DNA of 38,406 nt, from assembly GCF_013328815.1 (NCBI RefSeq), contig NZ_JABUHN010000022.1, forward strand, positions 1-38,406. The letters run 5' to 3'. A program made the translations under genes and the position numbers. Within the stretch, counting starts at the first letter, position 1, and every line of letters begins with the position of its first letter. The notes beneath the pieces are model-generated. The model was not told the origin of the DNA and searched no databases. It was given only the letters and a program-made list of their open reading frames with translations. The stretch comes from Tabrizicola fusiformis. Lineage in GTDB: Bacteria > Pseudomonadota > Alphaproteobacteria > Rhodobacterales > Rhodobacteraceae. Of the stretch, positions 8,872 through 16,673 are shown in pieces.

Positions 8872-10013
8872 CGCAGATCCTCCATTGTAAAATCCATGAA
8901 CCGCCGCTCGGCCGCCTGGGCTGCGGCCAGTGCCAGCTGTTCATCGCTGAGGGGTTGGGTTTGCGCCGCCTTCAGGCGGGTGCGGATCGCGACGATCCGC
9001 GCCAGTTCGGCGCGCGCATAGGTGTTGAGGGCGAGGGATTCCTGTACGTCTTCCGTTTGGCTGATAAGACTTATTATGTCATGCAAGCGTTGTGCCGCGG
9101 CCTGAACTGACACCATCGAGTAGTCGCCATAGACGCCGGATCCATGCGCCGAGAGGCTGAAACTCGCGTTCGCCAGCAACACCGGATCGATGGTCCCGAG
9201 CGCATCCGGACCGCCGACCATGGCGAGGTAGCGGTTGTACTGCGCCGGGATCACCACGACATAGTTCTGGGTCTCGGCGAAGGGCGGCACGCCGCTGTAT
9301 TGCTGCACGCGCCCCGGCCCGGCGTTGTAGGCCGCGAGCGCATGGATGATATTGCCATCGAACATGGCGAGCATCTGCGCCAGATAGCGCGCGCCCCCGG
9401 TCACCTGCAGGTAGGGATCGTCGTAGTATTCCGGATTGATCCCCAGATCGCTGGCGGTGCCGGGCATGATCTGGGTCAGACCGAACGCACCCACAGGGGA
9501 ACGCGCTCCGATCTGGAAGCGGCTTTCCTGCCAGATCAGCGCCTGCAACAGGCAGCGCCATTGCACTGGTGTCAGGCCGGCACGCGAGACGCCGGAAAGA
9601 GAATGGGTGTCGCGGGCCGCGCGGATGATCAGTTCCTCGACCGTCTCCCGAGCGTCCCCGAAGAGCCGGCTGGCGGCAGGATTACCGTCGTCAGTTGCAT
9701 AGACCGCCACCGCCGCCGTCTCTCCCCCATTCCCGGCCTCCAGTGCTGCCACCGTCGCGCGCACGGACGGGCTAGCACCTGTGGTCACCGCGCCCAGAAT
9801 GCTCTCGAGCGAGACGAGCTGCTGACGCTCGATTTCGGCCAGCTCCTCTTCCCGGGCTAGTCGGTCCCGTTGCAGGGCGATGTCACGATCCCGCTGCGTG
9901 ATGGTGGCCGCAGTTCGGGCAATCGCCTGAGCATCAACCGTGGGCACGCCCTGCGCCGCCAGGGGCTGCGCCAGCGACATGCCGATCAGAACCTGTGGCA
10001 GAAGCCTGACCAT
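8868..10013 (-). CDS. VirB5-like protein carrying a lytic transglycosylase domain
   Basis: This 381-residue exported protein is a chimera. The mature N-terminus (AQGVPTVDAQAIARTA) and the last residues (AERRFMDFTMEDLR) copy those of the neighbouring VirB5. Between them, about residues 145-300, lies a Slt-type lytic transglycosylase domain: the catalytic Glu in WQESRFQ, then GAFGLTQIMPGTA, GGARYLAQML and ALAAYNAGPGRV. Such enzymes cut peptidoglycan to make room for the secretion channel. An Arg/Glu/Asp-rich coiled coil (residues 30-60) precedes the catalytic domain. I chose the ATG at 10013 because a signal peptide follows it and it sits 4 bases after the lipoprotein stop; the frame itself is open to 10214. 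The operon has a second transglycosylase at its 5' end. Confidence 0.9.
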   Translation of the reverse strand: MVRLLPQVLIGMSLAQPLAAQGVPTVDAQAIARTAATITQRDRDIALQRDRLAREEELAEIERQQLVSLESILGAVTTGASPSVRATVAALEAGNGGETAAVAVYATDDGNPAASRLFGDARETVEELIIRAARDTHSLSGVSRAGLTPVQWRCLLQALIWQESRFQIGARSPVGAFGLTQIMPGTASDLGINPEYYDDPYLQVTGGARYLAQMLAMFDGNIIHALAAYNAGPGRVQQYSGVPPFAETQNYVVVIPAQYNRYLAMVGGPDALGTIDPVLLANASFSLSAHGSGVYGDYSMVSVQAAAQRLHDIISLISQTEDVQESLALNTYARAELARIVAIRTRLKAAQTQPLSDEQLALAAAQAAERRFMDFTMEDLR

Positions 10014-10017
10014 GGCT

Positions 10018-10227
10018 TCAGTCCACCGCGCCGAGCAGAGTAAAGGAACAAGGATCTGATGCCCGCGCGACCTCGCCGCCCATGGTCGAGACCGTGACAC
10101 CAGTTGGGTGCTCCGCAAAGCTGAAGCAATTGGCCCGTGGGGCCTGCCCGCCCGCGCAAGCGGCGAGGAGCAGGAGACTGCCGAGGACGGGAAGATGGGT
10201 AAACCGGAAACCATTTACACGAGACAT
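10018..10227 (-). CDS. virB7: VirB7-like outer-membrane lipoprotein
   Basis: This 69-residue lipoprotein has a signal peptide with lipobox LLAAC; the lipidated cysteine is residue 24. The mature part is about 46 residues and has two more cysteines (NCFSF and PCSF). VirB7 anchors the core complex in the outer membrane and usually pairs with VirB9. It lies directly after virB4 with a 4-base gap, and the next gene starts 4 bases after its stop. The name rests on lipobox, size and position, since VirB7 proteins share almost no sequence. The ATG at 10227 begins the signal peptide. Confidence 0.72.
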   Translation of the reverse strand: MSRVNGFRFTHLPVLGSLLLLAACAGGQAPRANCFSFAEHPTGVTVSTMGGEVARASDPCSFTLLGAVD

Positions 10228-10231
10228 CACA

Positions 10232-12631
10232 CTACACCTTCCAGAAATCAGGGCGGTCGCGGTAATCCGCCCCCACGAGTTGCTCGCCCTTCTCCATGCC
10301 GCCAAGGACGGTCACGAGAGGGCCGAGGGCTGAGAGATCGGCGTCGATGACGACCGAGCCACGGTCGTCGCGCACCAGCGCCAGTCGCGAGGCTGTGCCG
10401 ACGCCCAGAAGGACATCGAGTTCCTTTCCGCTGAGACCCAGCATGGCATAGTCGGCCGCGCTGGCGCGGATGTTCGGCAGCAGGATCTGGGTCGGCACCG
10501 CTTCGACGATGGTCTTGCCGGTCCGGGTGCGCTCCAACTGGCTAGCATACTGAGTCATCATCACGACGACGGCGTTCTGCTTACGGGCCGTGACCAGCCA
10601 GTTGCTCAAGCGATCCGCAAAATAGGCATTGTCGAGCGCCTTCCAGGCCTCATCGATCAGGATGACGGTCGGGCAGCGGTCCTCGATCACCCGTTCCACG
10701 CGCCGAAAGAGATAGGAGAGCACTGCCATCCGCTCTTGCTCGCTTTCGGAATCGAGGATGCCGGTCAGATCAAAGCCGGAGACTTCGCCGCCGAGCGAGA
10801 AGCTGTCTTCCGCATTGGCGCCGAAGATCCAGCCGTAGCGGCCAGTCTCGGTCCATTCCTGCATCCGCTCGAAGAGATCGCCATCATCATCCGTGGACAC
10901 CAGCAACGAAGCAAAGTCTGACCAATTGCGCAGCCCGGCGTGATCGGCGCCGGCGTTCTGGCGCACCACCTCCTGCAGCCGATTGGTTTGCACCGGCGTC
11001 AGGGGCCGGTCGCGACGTTCAAGCAATGTTGCGAGCCAGTCTGTCAACCAGGCCTGACCGCGATTGTCGATCTCGGTCTGGAGTGGATTCAGCCCGGTGG
11101 GCTTGCCAGCGCGGACGGTTGCATAGCTGCCGCCAAGCGCGCGCACGGCCATTTCCATCCCGGCGCGGTAGTCGAAGATGAAGAGGCGTGCCCCGGCCCG
11201 CCGCGCCATGGTCATGAGGAATGCCGCCAGCACCGACTTGCCGGAACCGGGACGGCCGAGGATAAGGGTATGCCCCCCGGTTGGCTCCTTGTCCGGCGAT
11301 CCCTGTTCGTGAAAGCTGAACCGAAACCCGCTGCGCTCGGGCGTCGGGAAGAGGGCAATCGGTACGCCCCAGGGCAGTTCCGGCCCTGTCTTGCCGAGTG
11401 GCGTGCGGTGGAAGGTCGCGAGATCTGCAAAATTGTGGTTGGTGATCGCTGCCTTGCGGCTGCGCGCACCGGTGTTGCCCGGATGCTGCGCCATGTAATG
11501 CGCACGCGACCCGAAGCCTTCCGAGATCAGGTTTATGCCGGAACTGGCCGAGATGTTGCGGATCTCGGCGCAGACATCATCGAGATGGGCGCGGCTTCGG
11601 GCATAGACCGCCACGGTCATATGGTGCTCGCCAAAGATCAGGCGCTTCGATTCCAGATCGTCCTGCGCCAGCTCCAGCTCTTGGGCCAGACTGACCGCGC
11701 CGTCATTGCTGGCCTGCATCAACCGCAGCTGGCGCTTGATCCGGCCCGCCATGATGTTCGAGTTGATCGGTACGAAGGAATGGGTGACGACCATGTCGAC
11801 CGGCAGGTTCAACTCATCGAGCATCAGGCTGTCGGTCTTGGCTGGATAGTTCTTCACCGCGAAGATCGCGCCGAACTTCTCGCCCACTGCCCCATCGGTG
11901 AGGTGGATCTCCGCGCCACGGAAGGTCACGCGGGTATTGGCGACGTCTTCGGCGAGGATACCGAGGCGCGAGGCCGGGAAGAGCGGGTGTTCCTCGCCGG
12001 TGTTGAGGCTGCCGAGGAAACCGAGCAACTCGCCGCTCTCGGCCGAGAGCAGACGCGGCTTCAGGTCGGCGAAGCTGGACAGGAGGAATCCCACCACCTC
12101 ATCGAGCTTGCGCAGGCGGCGTGCCGTGTCGGCGGCAAGGCGGCTGCGGGACAGGTTTGCCGCGAAAGGAATGCGACTGCCGGGATCGGGGCGCTTCAGG
12201 ACAGAGAGGGTCAGGGTCTTGTCGCGCAGGCCGCCTTTGGCCAGGTCTGACTGCCAGCGTGCATCGACCGCCGCCGCAAAGCCCTCGCCCGGAATGGGTG
12301 GCAAGCCGGTCTCGACCGCCTTCGAGACCTTGTGCAGAAAGAAGGAGAACTCGGTCCCGACCTGCGCCACCACTCCGGCAAGAATGGCGCCGATGCGATC
12401 CAGATGGCTGTCCTCGGTGGTGGTGCTGTTGACCCCTTCAAGCCGGAGGCATTGCATCAGCTCATTGCCCCGCGTGCGGATAGTGGTGGCGTTCACCAGG
12501 CTGACATAGGGCAGCATATGCGCCAGCCGCCGCTCCTTCCCGGCCCACTCCGGCAAAGCAGCAAGCGGGTTGTCGGGTAGGTCGATCTCGGCGGACCGAA
12601 CGGCAATCGTGTCACGGGGCATAGCTGTCAC
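10232..12631 (-). CDS. virB4: VirB4/TrbE/CagE ATPase
   Basis: This 799-residue ATPase powers pilus biogenesis and substrate transfer from the cytoplasmic face. Walker A is GRPGSGKS at about residues 459-466. Walker B is in PTVILIDEAWKALD near residue 655, followed by the family motif MMTQYASQL. The N-terminal half contains the CagE/TrbE domain with FLHKVSKAVETGLPP and LFPASRLGILAEDVANTRV. The length is normal for VirB4. It overlaps virB3 by 20 bases. Confidence 0.97.
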   Translation of the reverse strand: MTAMPRDTIAVRSAEIDLPDNPLAALPEWAGKERRLAHMLPYVSLVNATTIRTRGNELMQCLRLEGVNSTTTEDSHLDRIGAILAGVVAQVGTEFSFFLHKVSKAVETGLPPIPGEGFAAAVDARWQSDLAKGGLRDKTLTLSVLKRPDPGSRIPFAANLSRSRLAADTARRLRKLDEVVGFLLSSFADLKPRLLSAESGELLGFLGSLNTGEEHPLFPASRLGILAEDVANTRVTFRGAEIHLTDGAVGEKFGAIFAVKNYPAKTDSLMLDELNLPVDMVVTHSFVPINSNIMAGRIKRQLRLMQASNDGAVSLAQELELAQDDLESKRLIFGEHHMTVAVYARSRAHLDDVCAEIRNISASSGINLISEGFGSRAHYMAQHPGNTGARSRKAAITNHNFADLATFHRTPLGKTGPELPWGVPIALFPTPERSGFRFSFHEQGSPDKEPTGGHTLILGRPGSGKSVLAAFLMTMARRAGARLFIFDYRAGMEMAVRALGGSYATVRAGKPTGLNPLQTEIDNRGQAWLTDWLATLLERRDRPLTPVQTNRLQEVVRQNAGADHAGLRNWSDFASLLVSTDDDGDLFERMQEWTETGRYGWIFGANAEDSFSLGGEVSGFDLTGILDSESEQERMAVLSYLFRRVERVIEDRCPTVILIDEAWKALDNAYFADRLSNWLVTARKQNAVVVMMTQYASQLERTRTGKTIVEAVPTQILLPNIRASAADYAMLGLSGKELDVLLGVGTASRLALVRDDRGSVVIDADLSALGPLVTVLGGMEKGEQLVGADYRDRPDFWKV

Positions 12632-12890
12632 CCCCGTGCTGCTTGCGGTTCCGCGTCGGCGGCGTTTCCTGCAGAGTGATCACCAGCACGTCGAGGAAAT
12701 GCGGATCCCAGTCTGCGGCCTTCCACAAGAGCGGCCAGGAGATCCCGGCCGCCACGGCGATGATCCAGTTCTGGATCCAGAGGAACAGCATCGACGAGCC
12801 GAAAAGCCAGACCATGGCATACATGATCGGCAGCCCCAGCAATTTGGGGGGCCGCAAAAGGCCGATGAAGACGCGCGATTGTTCCGCCAT
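12612..12890 (-). CDS. virB3: VirB3 inner-membrane protein
   Basis: This 92-residue protein carries the VirB3 signature, RPPKLLGLPIMYAMVWLF followed by two close membrane helices (about residues 18-58) and DPHFLDVLVITLQ. VirB3 is a small inner-membrane partner of VirB4; in some systems the two are fused. The overlap of 20 bases with virB4 fits that partnership. The ATG at 12890 lies 12 bases after the virB2 stop. Confidence 0.9.
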   Translation of the reverse strand: MAEQSRVFIGLLRPPKLLGLPIMYAMVWLFGSSMLFLWIQNWIIAVAAGISWPLLWKAADWDPHFLDVLVITLQETPPTRNRKQHGGDSYAP

Positions 12891-12902
12891 GGATCTTACC
12901 CC

Positions 12903-13205
12903 TCAAGGCCTCGGGGAGGGTGTGGTCCAGATGGCTGCAACGATGGTCGGTGCGGCGGCAATGCCGGCGATCGCCACCAGCACCCAGAGTGCCTGACGGA
13001 AGTCGAGAATACCAAAGAGCCAGGACAGGAACACGCCGATTAGTGCCAGCGTGCCGATCACGATACCAAGAGGGCCGGTGATCGCGGTGACGATGCCCTG
13101 CAGGAGGGTTTGCACCGGCGAAAGATCAATACTCTGGGCAAGAACCGGGCCGGCCAACACCACAAAGGCCATCGTCATGATGGCGGTGACAGGCGTGTAC
13201 TTCAT
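12903..13205 (-). CDS. virB2: VirB2 major pilin
   Basis: This 100-residue protein has a signal peptide ending GPVLAQ at about residue 24 and two membrane helices joined by a short loop, which is the pro-pilin layout. The first helix holds TAITGPLGIVIGTLALIGVF and the loop LFGILDFRQALW is typical of VirB2/TrbC. The mature peptide would be about 76 residues and form the conjugative pilus. The start overlaps the VirB1 stop by four bases. Confidence 0.92.
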   Translation of the reverse strand: MKYTPVTAIMTMAFVVLAGPVLAQSIDLSPVQTLLQGIVTAITGPLGIVIGTLALIGVFLSWLFGILDFRQALWVLVAIAGIAAAPTIVAAIWTTPSPRP

Positions 13206-13918
13206 GAACTCGCTCCTCTCAGCCGCGCATAGACGGCCTGCACACGGGCCACATGGCCCTGGGTCTCGGTGTAAGGGGGAATGCCGCCGTGGCGGGTAAC
13301 CGCCTCGGGCCCGGCGTTGTATGCGGCGAGCGCCAGTTCCGGCGTGCCGAAACTCTCCAGCATCATCAGGAGATAGCGGGCCGATCCGTCGAGGTTTTGC
13401 CGCCAGTCATTCGGATCGACCCCGAGGAAGCTGGCGGTATCCGGCATCAGTTGACCAAGCCCGATGGCGCCAGCATGACTGAGCGCTGACGGATCATAGG
13501 CGCTCTCGACCTCGATATTGGCGCGGTAAAACAGCGTCCAGTCGGTGACGCTCATGCCGGCGAGGCGGAGCGCGACATGGCCGCCATACCGCAAAGCCGT
13601 GTCCTCGATGCCTTGCAGAACTTCGGCGCTGGCCACCGCCGAGCGCGGCGGGGCCACTATCGCCCCTGTCCCGTCTTCTTCATCGGTTGGGGTGGAAAAG
13701 AGAAACAGGCGCTCCGGCGTCTCGGCGCCTAACTGGCGCATGAAGCCGGGTTCCGATGATACCGAGGCCAGCTGGCCATCCGATGCCATCGCGAAGATGA
13801 AGCCTTCGGCCCTGACCCCGGTCGCACCGAGCGCCGCCAAGGTCAGAATTGCCAGTAGGCTGCAGGTGGACTCAGTCCGCCTGCGATGTCTCGGGCAAAG
13901 TGTGGCGGGCGCGACCAC
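13202..13918 (-). CDS. virB1: VirB1 lytic transglycosylase
   Basis: This product has a Slt-type lytic transglycosylase domain in its C-terminal half. The catalytic Glu is in EVESAYDP, followed by GAIGLGQLMPDTASFLG, GSARYLLMMLESFG and LALAAYNAGPEAV. The enzyme would open the peptidoglycan for the secretion channel. The frame is open to 14182, but the sequence only turns protein-like at a hydrophobic signal segment (SLLAILTLAALGATGVRA). No ATG lies near it, so I place the start at a GTG at 13918; this overlaps the upstream gene by 47 bases and is the weakest start in the operon. Confidence 0.85.
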   Translation of the reverse strand: MVAPATLCPRHRRRTESTCSLLAILTLAALGATGVRAEGFIFAMASDGQLASVSSEPGFMRQLGAETPERLFLFSTPTDEEDGTGAIVAPPRSAVASAEVLQGIEDTALRYGGHVALRLAGMSVTDWTLFYRANIEVESAYDPSALSHAGAIGLGQLMPDTASFLGVDPNDWRQNLDGSARYLLMMLESFGTPELALAAYNAGPEAVTRHGGIPPYTETQGHVARVQAVYARLRGASS

Positions 13919-14201
13919 CTTCTTCCAACGGAATATGCGCCGTGCGCATTCCGAGATCGGAAAGGAAGCTGACAAGGCCAACCACGGTCTTGAACTCGCG
14001 CGCCTTGATATAGCTGCGGCTGGTGACGACGATCTTCTCGTCACCGCCGTTCGGTCCGATGGCGCGGACGATCCAGAGCCCATACCAGGCATTGAGCCGC
14101 TTCTCGGCAGCCGATCGGCAGATGACCTCGGCGGCATAACCTTGGGCCAGCAACTGGCGCAGTCCGTCTTCTGTAACCACATTCGGGGCGTCTTCTAGCA
14201 T
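13872..14201 (-). CDS. Small cytoplasmic protein at the head of the virB operon, unknown
   Basis: The 109-residue product has no signal peptide or membrane helix. It is mixed alpha/beta with charged residues and a central strand-rich part (LNAWYGLWIVRAIG, EKIVVTSRSY). I do not recognise a family. The ATG at 14201 is preceded by GGGGAGA at a good distance; in-frame ATGs at 14225 and 14252 are alternatives. As the first gene of the operon, 77 bases from a palindrome that may be an operator, it could be a regulator or an assembly helper, but nothing in the sequence decides this. Confidence 0.65.
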   Translation of the reverse strand: MLEDAPNVVTEDGLRQLLAQGYAAEVICRSAAEKRLNAWYGLWIVRAIGPNGGDEKIVVTSRSYIKAREFKTVVGLVSFLSDLGMRTAHIPLEEGGRARHTLPETSQAD

Positions 14202-14277
14202 GGTCTCCCCGCGGCTCCTCTCCATAGGATGGCTCGGGCCGAGGTGAATCAAATCACCTTAGCCGTATCATTACACT

Positions 14278-14295
14278 ATCATTGCTTGCAATGAT
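14278..14295. promoter_or_regulatory. Palindrome A (candidate operator before the virB operon)
   Basis: The sequence atcattgc-tt-gcaatgat is a perfect 8-bp dyad around a 2-base centre. It lies between the divergent virB operon and the gene at 14380. The same core, cactatcattg followed by ttgcaatgat with one base between, recurs in inverted orientation at 14714-14731, and a related dyad lies at 15597-15624. Several copies at promoters suggest binding sites for one regulator. Confidence 0.5.
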
Positions 14296-14379
14296 TATTT
14301 ATTGTCTTGACGACAGACCATCGCTGCACAAAGCTGGATAGCCCAGATCTGTGACAAATCAAAGCAATGAAGGGGCTTC

Positions 14380-14664
14380 GTGCAAACCGTGGTGGCAAGA
14401 AGCATTGCTCCATACGCCGTTGCGATCATGGTGATGTGTGGATCTGCATCCGCCACCTGCCTGCCACCGGAGCGTCCGTGGCTGCCATCCGACGCGACTG
14501 ACGTCCGCGCTTACGCCGACCTGATCCGCGAGGACTTCGAGAGCTACATCGCCGACGTGCAGGACTATTTCCGCTGCCTTGATGCGGAACGGGCCCGGGC
14601 CTTCCTTGAGGCGCAGGAGGTCAGTCAGGACTACGGGCGCTTCCAGGCCATCGTCAGCAATTGA
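14380..14664 (+). CDS. Small exported protein, unknown
   Basis: The 94-residue product begins with GTG preceded by AGGGG and carries a signal peptide that ends near GSASA. The mature ~70-residue protein is acidic and helical, with two cysteines (ATCLPP and FRCLD) that could form one disulfide bond. I do not recognise a family. It is divergent from the virB operon and followed by another exported protein on the same strand, so a surface or mating-related role is possible but not shown. Confidence 0.65.
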   Translation: MQTVVARSIAPYAVAIMVMCGSASATCLPPERPWLPSDATDVRAYADLIREDFESYIADVQDYFRCLDAERARAFLEAQEVSQDYGRFQAIVSN

Positions 14665-14680
14665 CGTACTGCGCAGTACG
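14665..14680. repeat. 16-bp perfect palindrome directly after a stop codon
   Basis: cgtactgc-gcagtacg is a perfect palindrome without a spacer that begins at the base after the TGA of the preceding gene. A second perfect palindrome of 12 bp, tcggcgcgccga, lies 10 bases further on at 14691-14702. They may act as a transcript-end structure or as protein-binding sites. No T-run follows either one. Confidence 0.45.
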
Positions 14681-14713
14681 CGTGCAGGACTCGGCGCGCC
14701 GAATCAAAGCAAG

Positions 14714-14731
14714 ATCATTGCAATCAATGAT
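14714..14731. promoter_or_regulatory. Palindrome B (second copy of the candidate operator)
   Basis: atcattg-caat-caatgat is a 7-bp dyad. Together with its right flank (agtg) it is the inverted copy of palindrome A with its left flank (cact), differing at one inner position. It lies 43 bases before the gene at 14774, in its promoter region. Confidence 0.5.
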
Positions 14732-14773
14732 AGTGCATTGTAGCGATAAGGCGTAACTGAGTGAGTCGCCTTC

Positions 14774-15442
14774 ATGTATTCTGCCTTCAAACACAGACTT
14801 CTGACAGCCTCTCTGGCGCTCGCCGCTGCCGTCGGGGCACCCCCTCCAGCGTTGGCGCAGAGCTATCCGATCGACTGCGCCATCCTGCTTTGCCTCGCAG
14901 GCGGCTGGCCCGCTTCCGTGCCCTGCGCCCGCGCTCGGGCGGAGTTCATCCGTCGCATCACGCCCTGGCCGGTCGAGCCTCCACTCCAGATCTGGCGCTG
15001 CCCAATGGGCGCAGCCTTTGATAGGCCCTCGCCTCTCAGCCCGATGGAGCGCCTCTACGACATTGCGTTCCGGGAAGAGCGGGAGATTGCCGGAACCGGT
15101 CAGAGCGCCGCAGCAGATCTAACCCTGGTGCAGGCACAGGAGCGGGCCGATATCGACATATCCGATGATGCCTTCGACTTTGTCCGCAGCATCCGGGTCT
15201 ATCACATCCAGTTCAGCCAACATCAAAACCGTGATGGTGATTGTATCCGCAGCGATGCCACAAGGCTGGGATCCTACGGCCTCCAGGGCGACTACGCGTG
15301 GGCGCGATCGTCAGTCGCCGCTGTCCCTGATGCCTCTGATCTAGCTATTCCCCCACATTGCAGCAGCTATTCTTGGCGCTCGGTCTTTGTGGACTGGCGC
15401 GATCATGCCGGCAACTACGGGTCGGAAGAGGTTCGCTACTGA
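14774..15442 (+). CDS. Exported protein next to the conjugation locus, unknown
   Basis: The 222-residue product has a signal peptide ending PPPALAQ. The mature part has Cys residues at CAILLCLAGGW, PCARA, RCPMG, DCIRS and HCSSYSW, which suggests a disulfide-stabilised periplasmic or surface protein. The C-terminal half is rich in aromatic residues and Asp. I do not recognise a family with certainty. It stands alone between palindrome B and a strong terminator, so it is probably transcribed singly. A link with the virB apparatus is suggested by position and shared palindromes only. Confidence 0.75.
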   Translation: MYSAFKHRLLTASLALAAAVGAPPPALAQSYPIDCAILLCLAGGWPASVPCARARAEFIRRITPWPVEPPLQIWRCPMGAAFDRPSPLSPMERLYDIAFREEREIAGTGQSAAADLTLVQAQERADIDISDDAFDFVRSIRVYHIQFSQHQNRDGDCIRSDATRLGSYGLQGDYAWARSSVAAVPDASDLAIPPHCSSYSWRSVFVDWRDHAGNYGSEEVRY

Positions 15443-15448
15443 GGAGCC

Positions 15449-15470
15449 GCCGGGGCCTTGCGGCCCCGGC
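15449..15470 (+). terminator. Strong hairpin terminator after the exported protein
   Basis: gccggggcc-ttgc-ggccccggc is a perfect 9-bp GC-rich stem with a 4-base loop, beginning 7 bases after the stop and followed by ttcgttt. A second, weaker hairpin (ggggat-5 nt-atcccc) lies at 15485-15501. Confidence 0.8.
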
Positions 15471-15596
15471 TTCGTTTACAGCCCGGGGATCACCGATCCC
15501 CCGGTAAAGCGACATTCGGTCAGAGACAGAACACCACCCACCCCAAAAGGCTAACACTCACCTAGCCAGAGTGGTCTAGCCGATGGGGCGAGGTAG

Positions 15597-15624
15597 TGCA
15601 AGCAATAATGTTCTATTGATTGCA
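15597..15624. promoter_or_regulatory. Inverted repeat C in front of the winged-helix gene
   Basis: tgcaagcaat-aatgttct-attgattgca forms a 10-bp dyad with one mismatch around an 8-base spacer, about 50 bases before the next start codon. The arms share the attg-ttgca core of palindromes A and B. It could be an autoregulatory site of the winged-helix protein encoded downstream. Confidence 0.45.
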
Positions 15625-15674
15625 CTGGTGGTGTTTTGATCCTGAATCCGGATGCTCGCCCGGAGACAACCATC

Positions 15675-16511
15675 ATGGAACTCACCACCGGCGCCATCCT
15701 TCGTTGCATCACCAACACCAGCCTGTCGACAGCCGCGCACAAGCTCGCCACCCTCATCCTCGACGGCATTGCCTGGAAGGATGGCTACAATGGCCTTCCG
15801 CGCGGGACCGCAGCCTTTGCGCTCGTAGATCTCGCCGAGAGGATGGATGTCTCGCGCCAGTATCTGCACACCTTGCTGAATGAGTTGGCAGCTTCAGGGC
15901 TGCGCCTCGTCCGCCACAGGGGGCGCGGGAACTTGGCCCCCTGGCTCTTCCGCTTCGCCGGCTGTGATGAGACTGACCGCGAGGAGAAGGTGTCAACCAC
16001 AGATGACACCGCTCTATATAAGGAAGATTCAAACAAAAATGTATTCTTCGGAACGATAAGGGTGTATTGTGAAAAGCAAGCCACATCGCCTCGATGGTTG
16101 GCGCTGATCAGTAAGGCTAAGGCCACCCTGCCCTGCCACAGCGCAGACAGTCGCTACATCTGGGACAGGTTCCGGGAGTTCAACCGGCGGCGCGGCTATG
16201 AGGCGGTGCCGGCAGGCTATCTGCTCGGGTTCATGCGGAAATGGCGGGTGCAGGGAATGGGCCACACACCGGTAGTTGTAGAGTGCTCGGTGCCGGGCAT
16301 CAGCCCGCTCCAGCAGGAACTACAAAGCCTCATCGCTCGGGCACCCTTTGCCAATCGACATTTCCACGAAATCGATTTGAAGCGAATGATCGGAGAGAAG
16401 CGATACCACGCACAACTTGCGGAGATCCGAGAGAGATTTAGCTGCTCAGAGTTCCAGGCGAGGCTCGCTCTTCATGGAAAAGCCGTCGCGTCCGCAACCA
16501 TATCCAGATGA
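15675..16511 (+). CDS. Winged-helix protein, plasmid regulator or replication-type
   Basis: The 278-residue product has an N-terminal winged helix-turn-helix (about residues 45-95: LVDLAERMDVSRQYLHTLLN, then a basic wing RLVRHRGRGN). After a polar linker follows a second helical region with IWDRFREFNRRRG and AGYLLGFMRKWR. The layout resembles plasmid-borne transcription regulators and also some replication initiators; I cannot decide between them. The ATG at 15675 has CGGAGA eight bases upstream; another ATG lies at 15636. Its neighbourhood (three related palindromes, one just before it) suggests it may control the virB operon and the exported proteins, which is inference. Confidence 0.65.
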   Translation: MELTTGAILRCITNTSLSTAAHKLATLILDGIAWKDGYNGLPRGTAAFALVDLAERMDVSRQYLHTLLNELAASGLRLVRHRGRGNLAPWLFRFAGCDETDREEKVSTTDDTALYKEDSNKNVFFGTIRVYCEKQATSPRWLALISKAKATLPCHSADSRYIWDRFREFNRRRGYEAVPAGYLLGFMRKWRVQGMGHTPVVVECSVPGISPLQQELQSLIARAPFANRHFHEIDLKRMIGEKRYHAQLAEIRERFSCSEFQARLALHGKAVASATISR

Positions 16512-16673
16512 ATCTGCGGGCACATACCCTCGCCCTTCGGCAAGGCCAAACTCATGCGTTCGACAACACAACAATGAGCGAGCCCACTCGATTGCAAACG
16601 ACCGAGTGCCCTCTGGCGGCAAAGGCATTATCGTGTTGTCATTCCGGCATTGGCCTGTCGCCGGGCCAAGCCA

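Noticed and set aside
10940-12250. 436-codon open frame on the + strand
   Set aside because: It is antisense to virB4, which has clear Walker motifs; the frame's text shows no recognisable domain.
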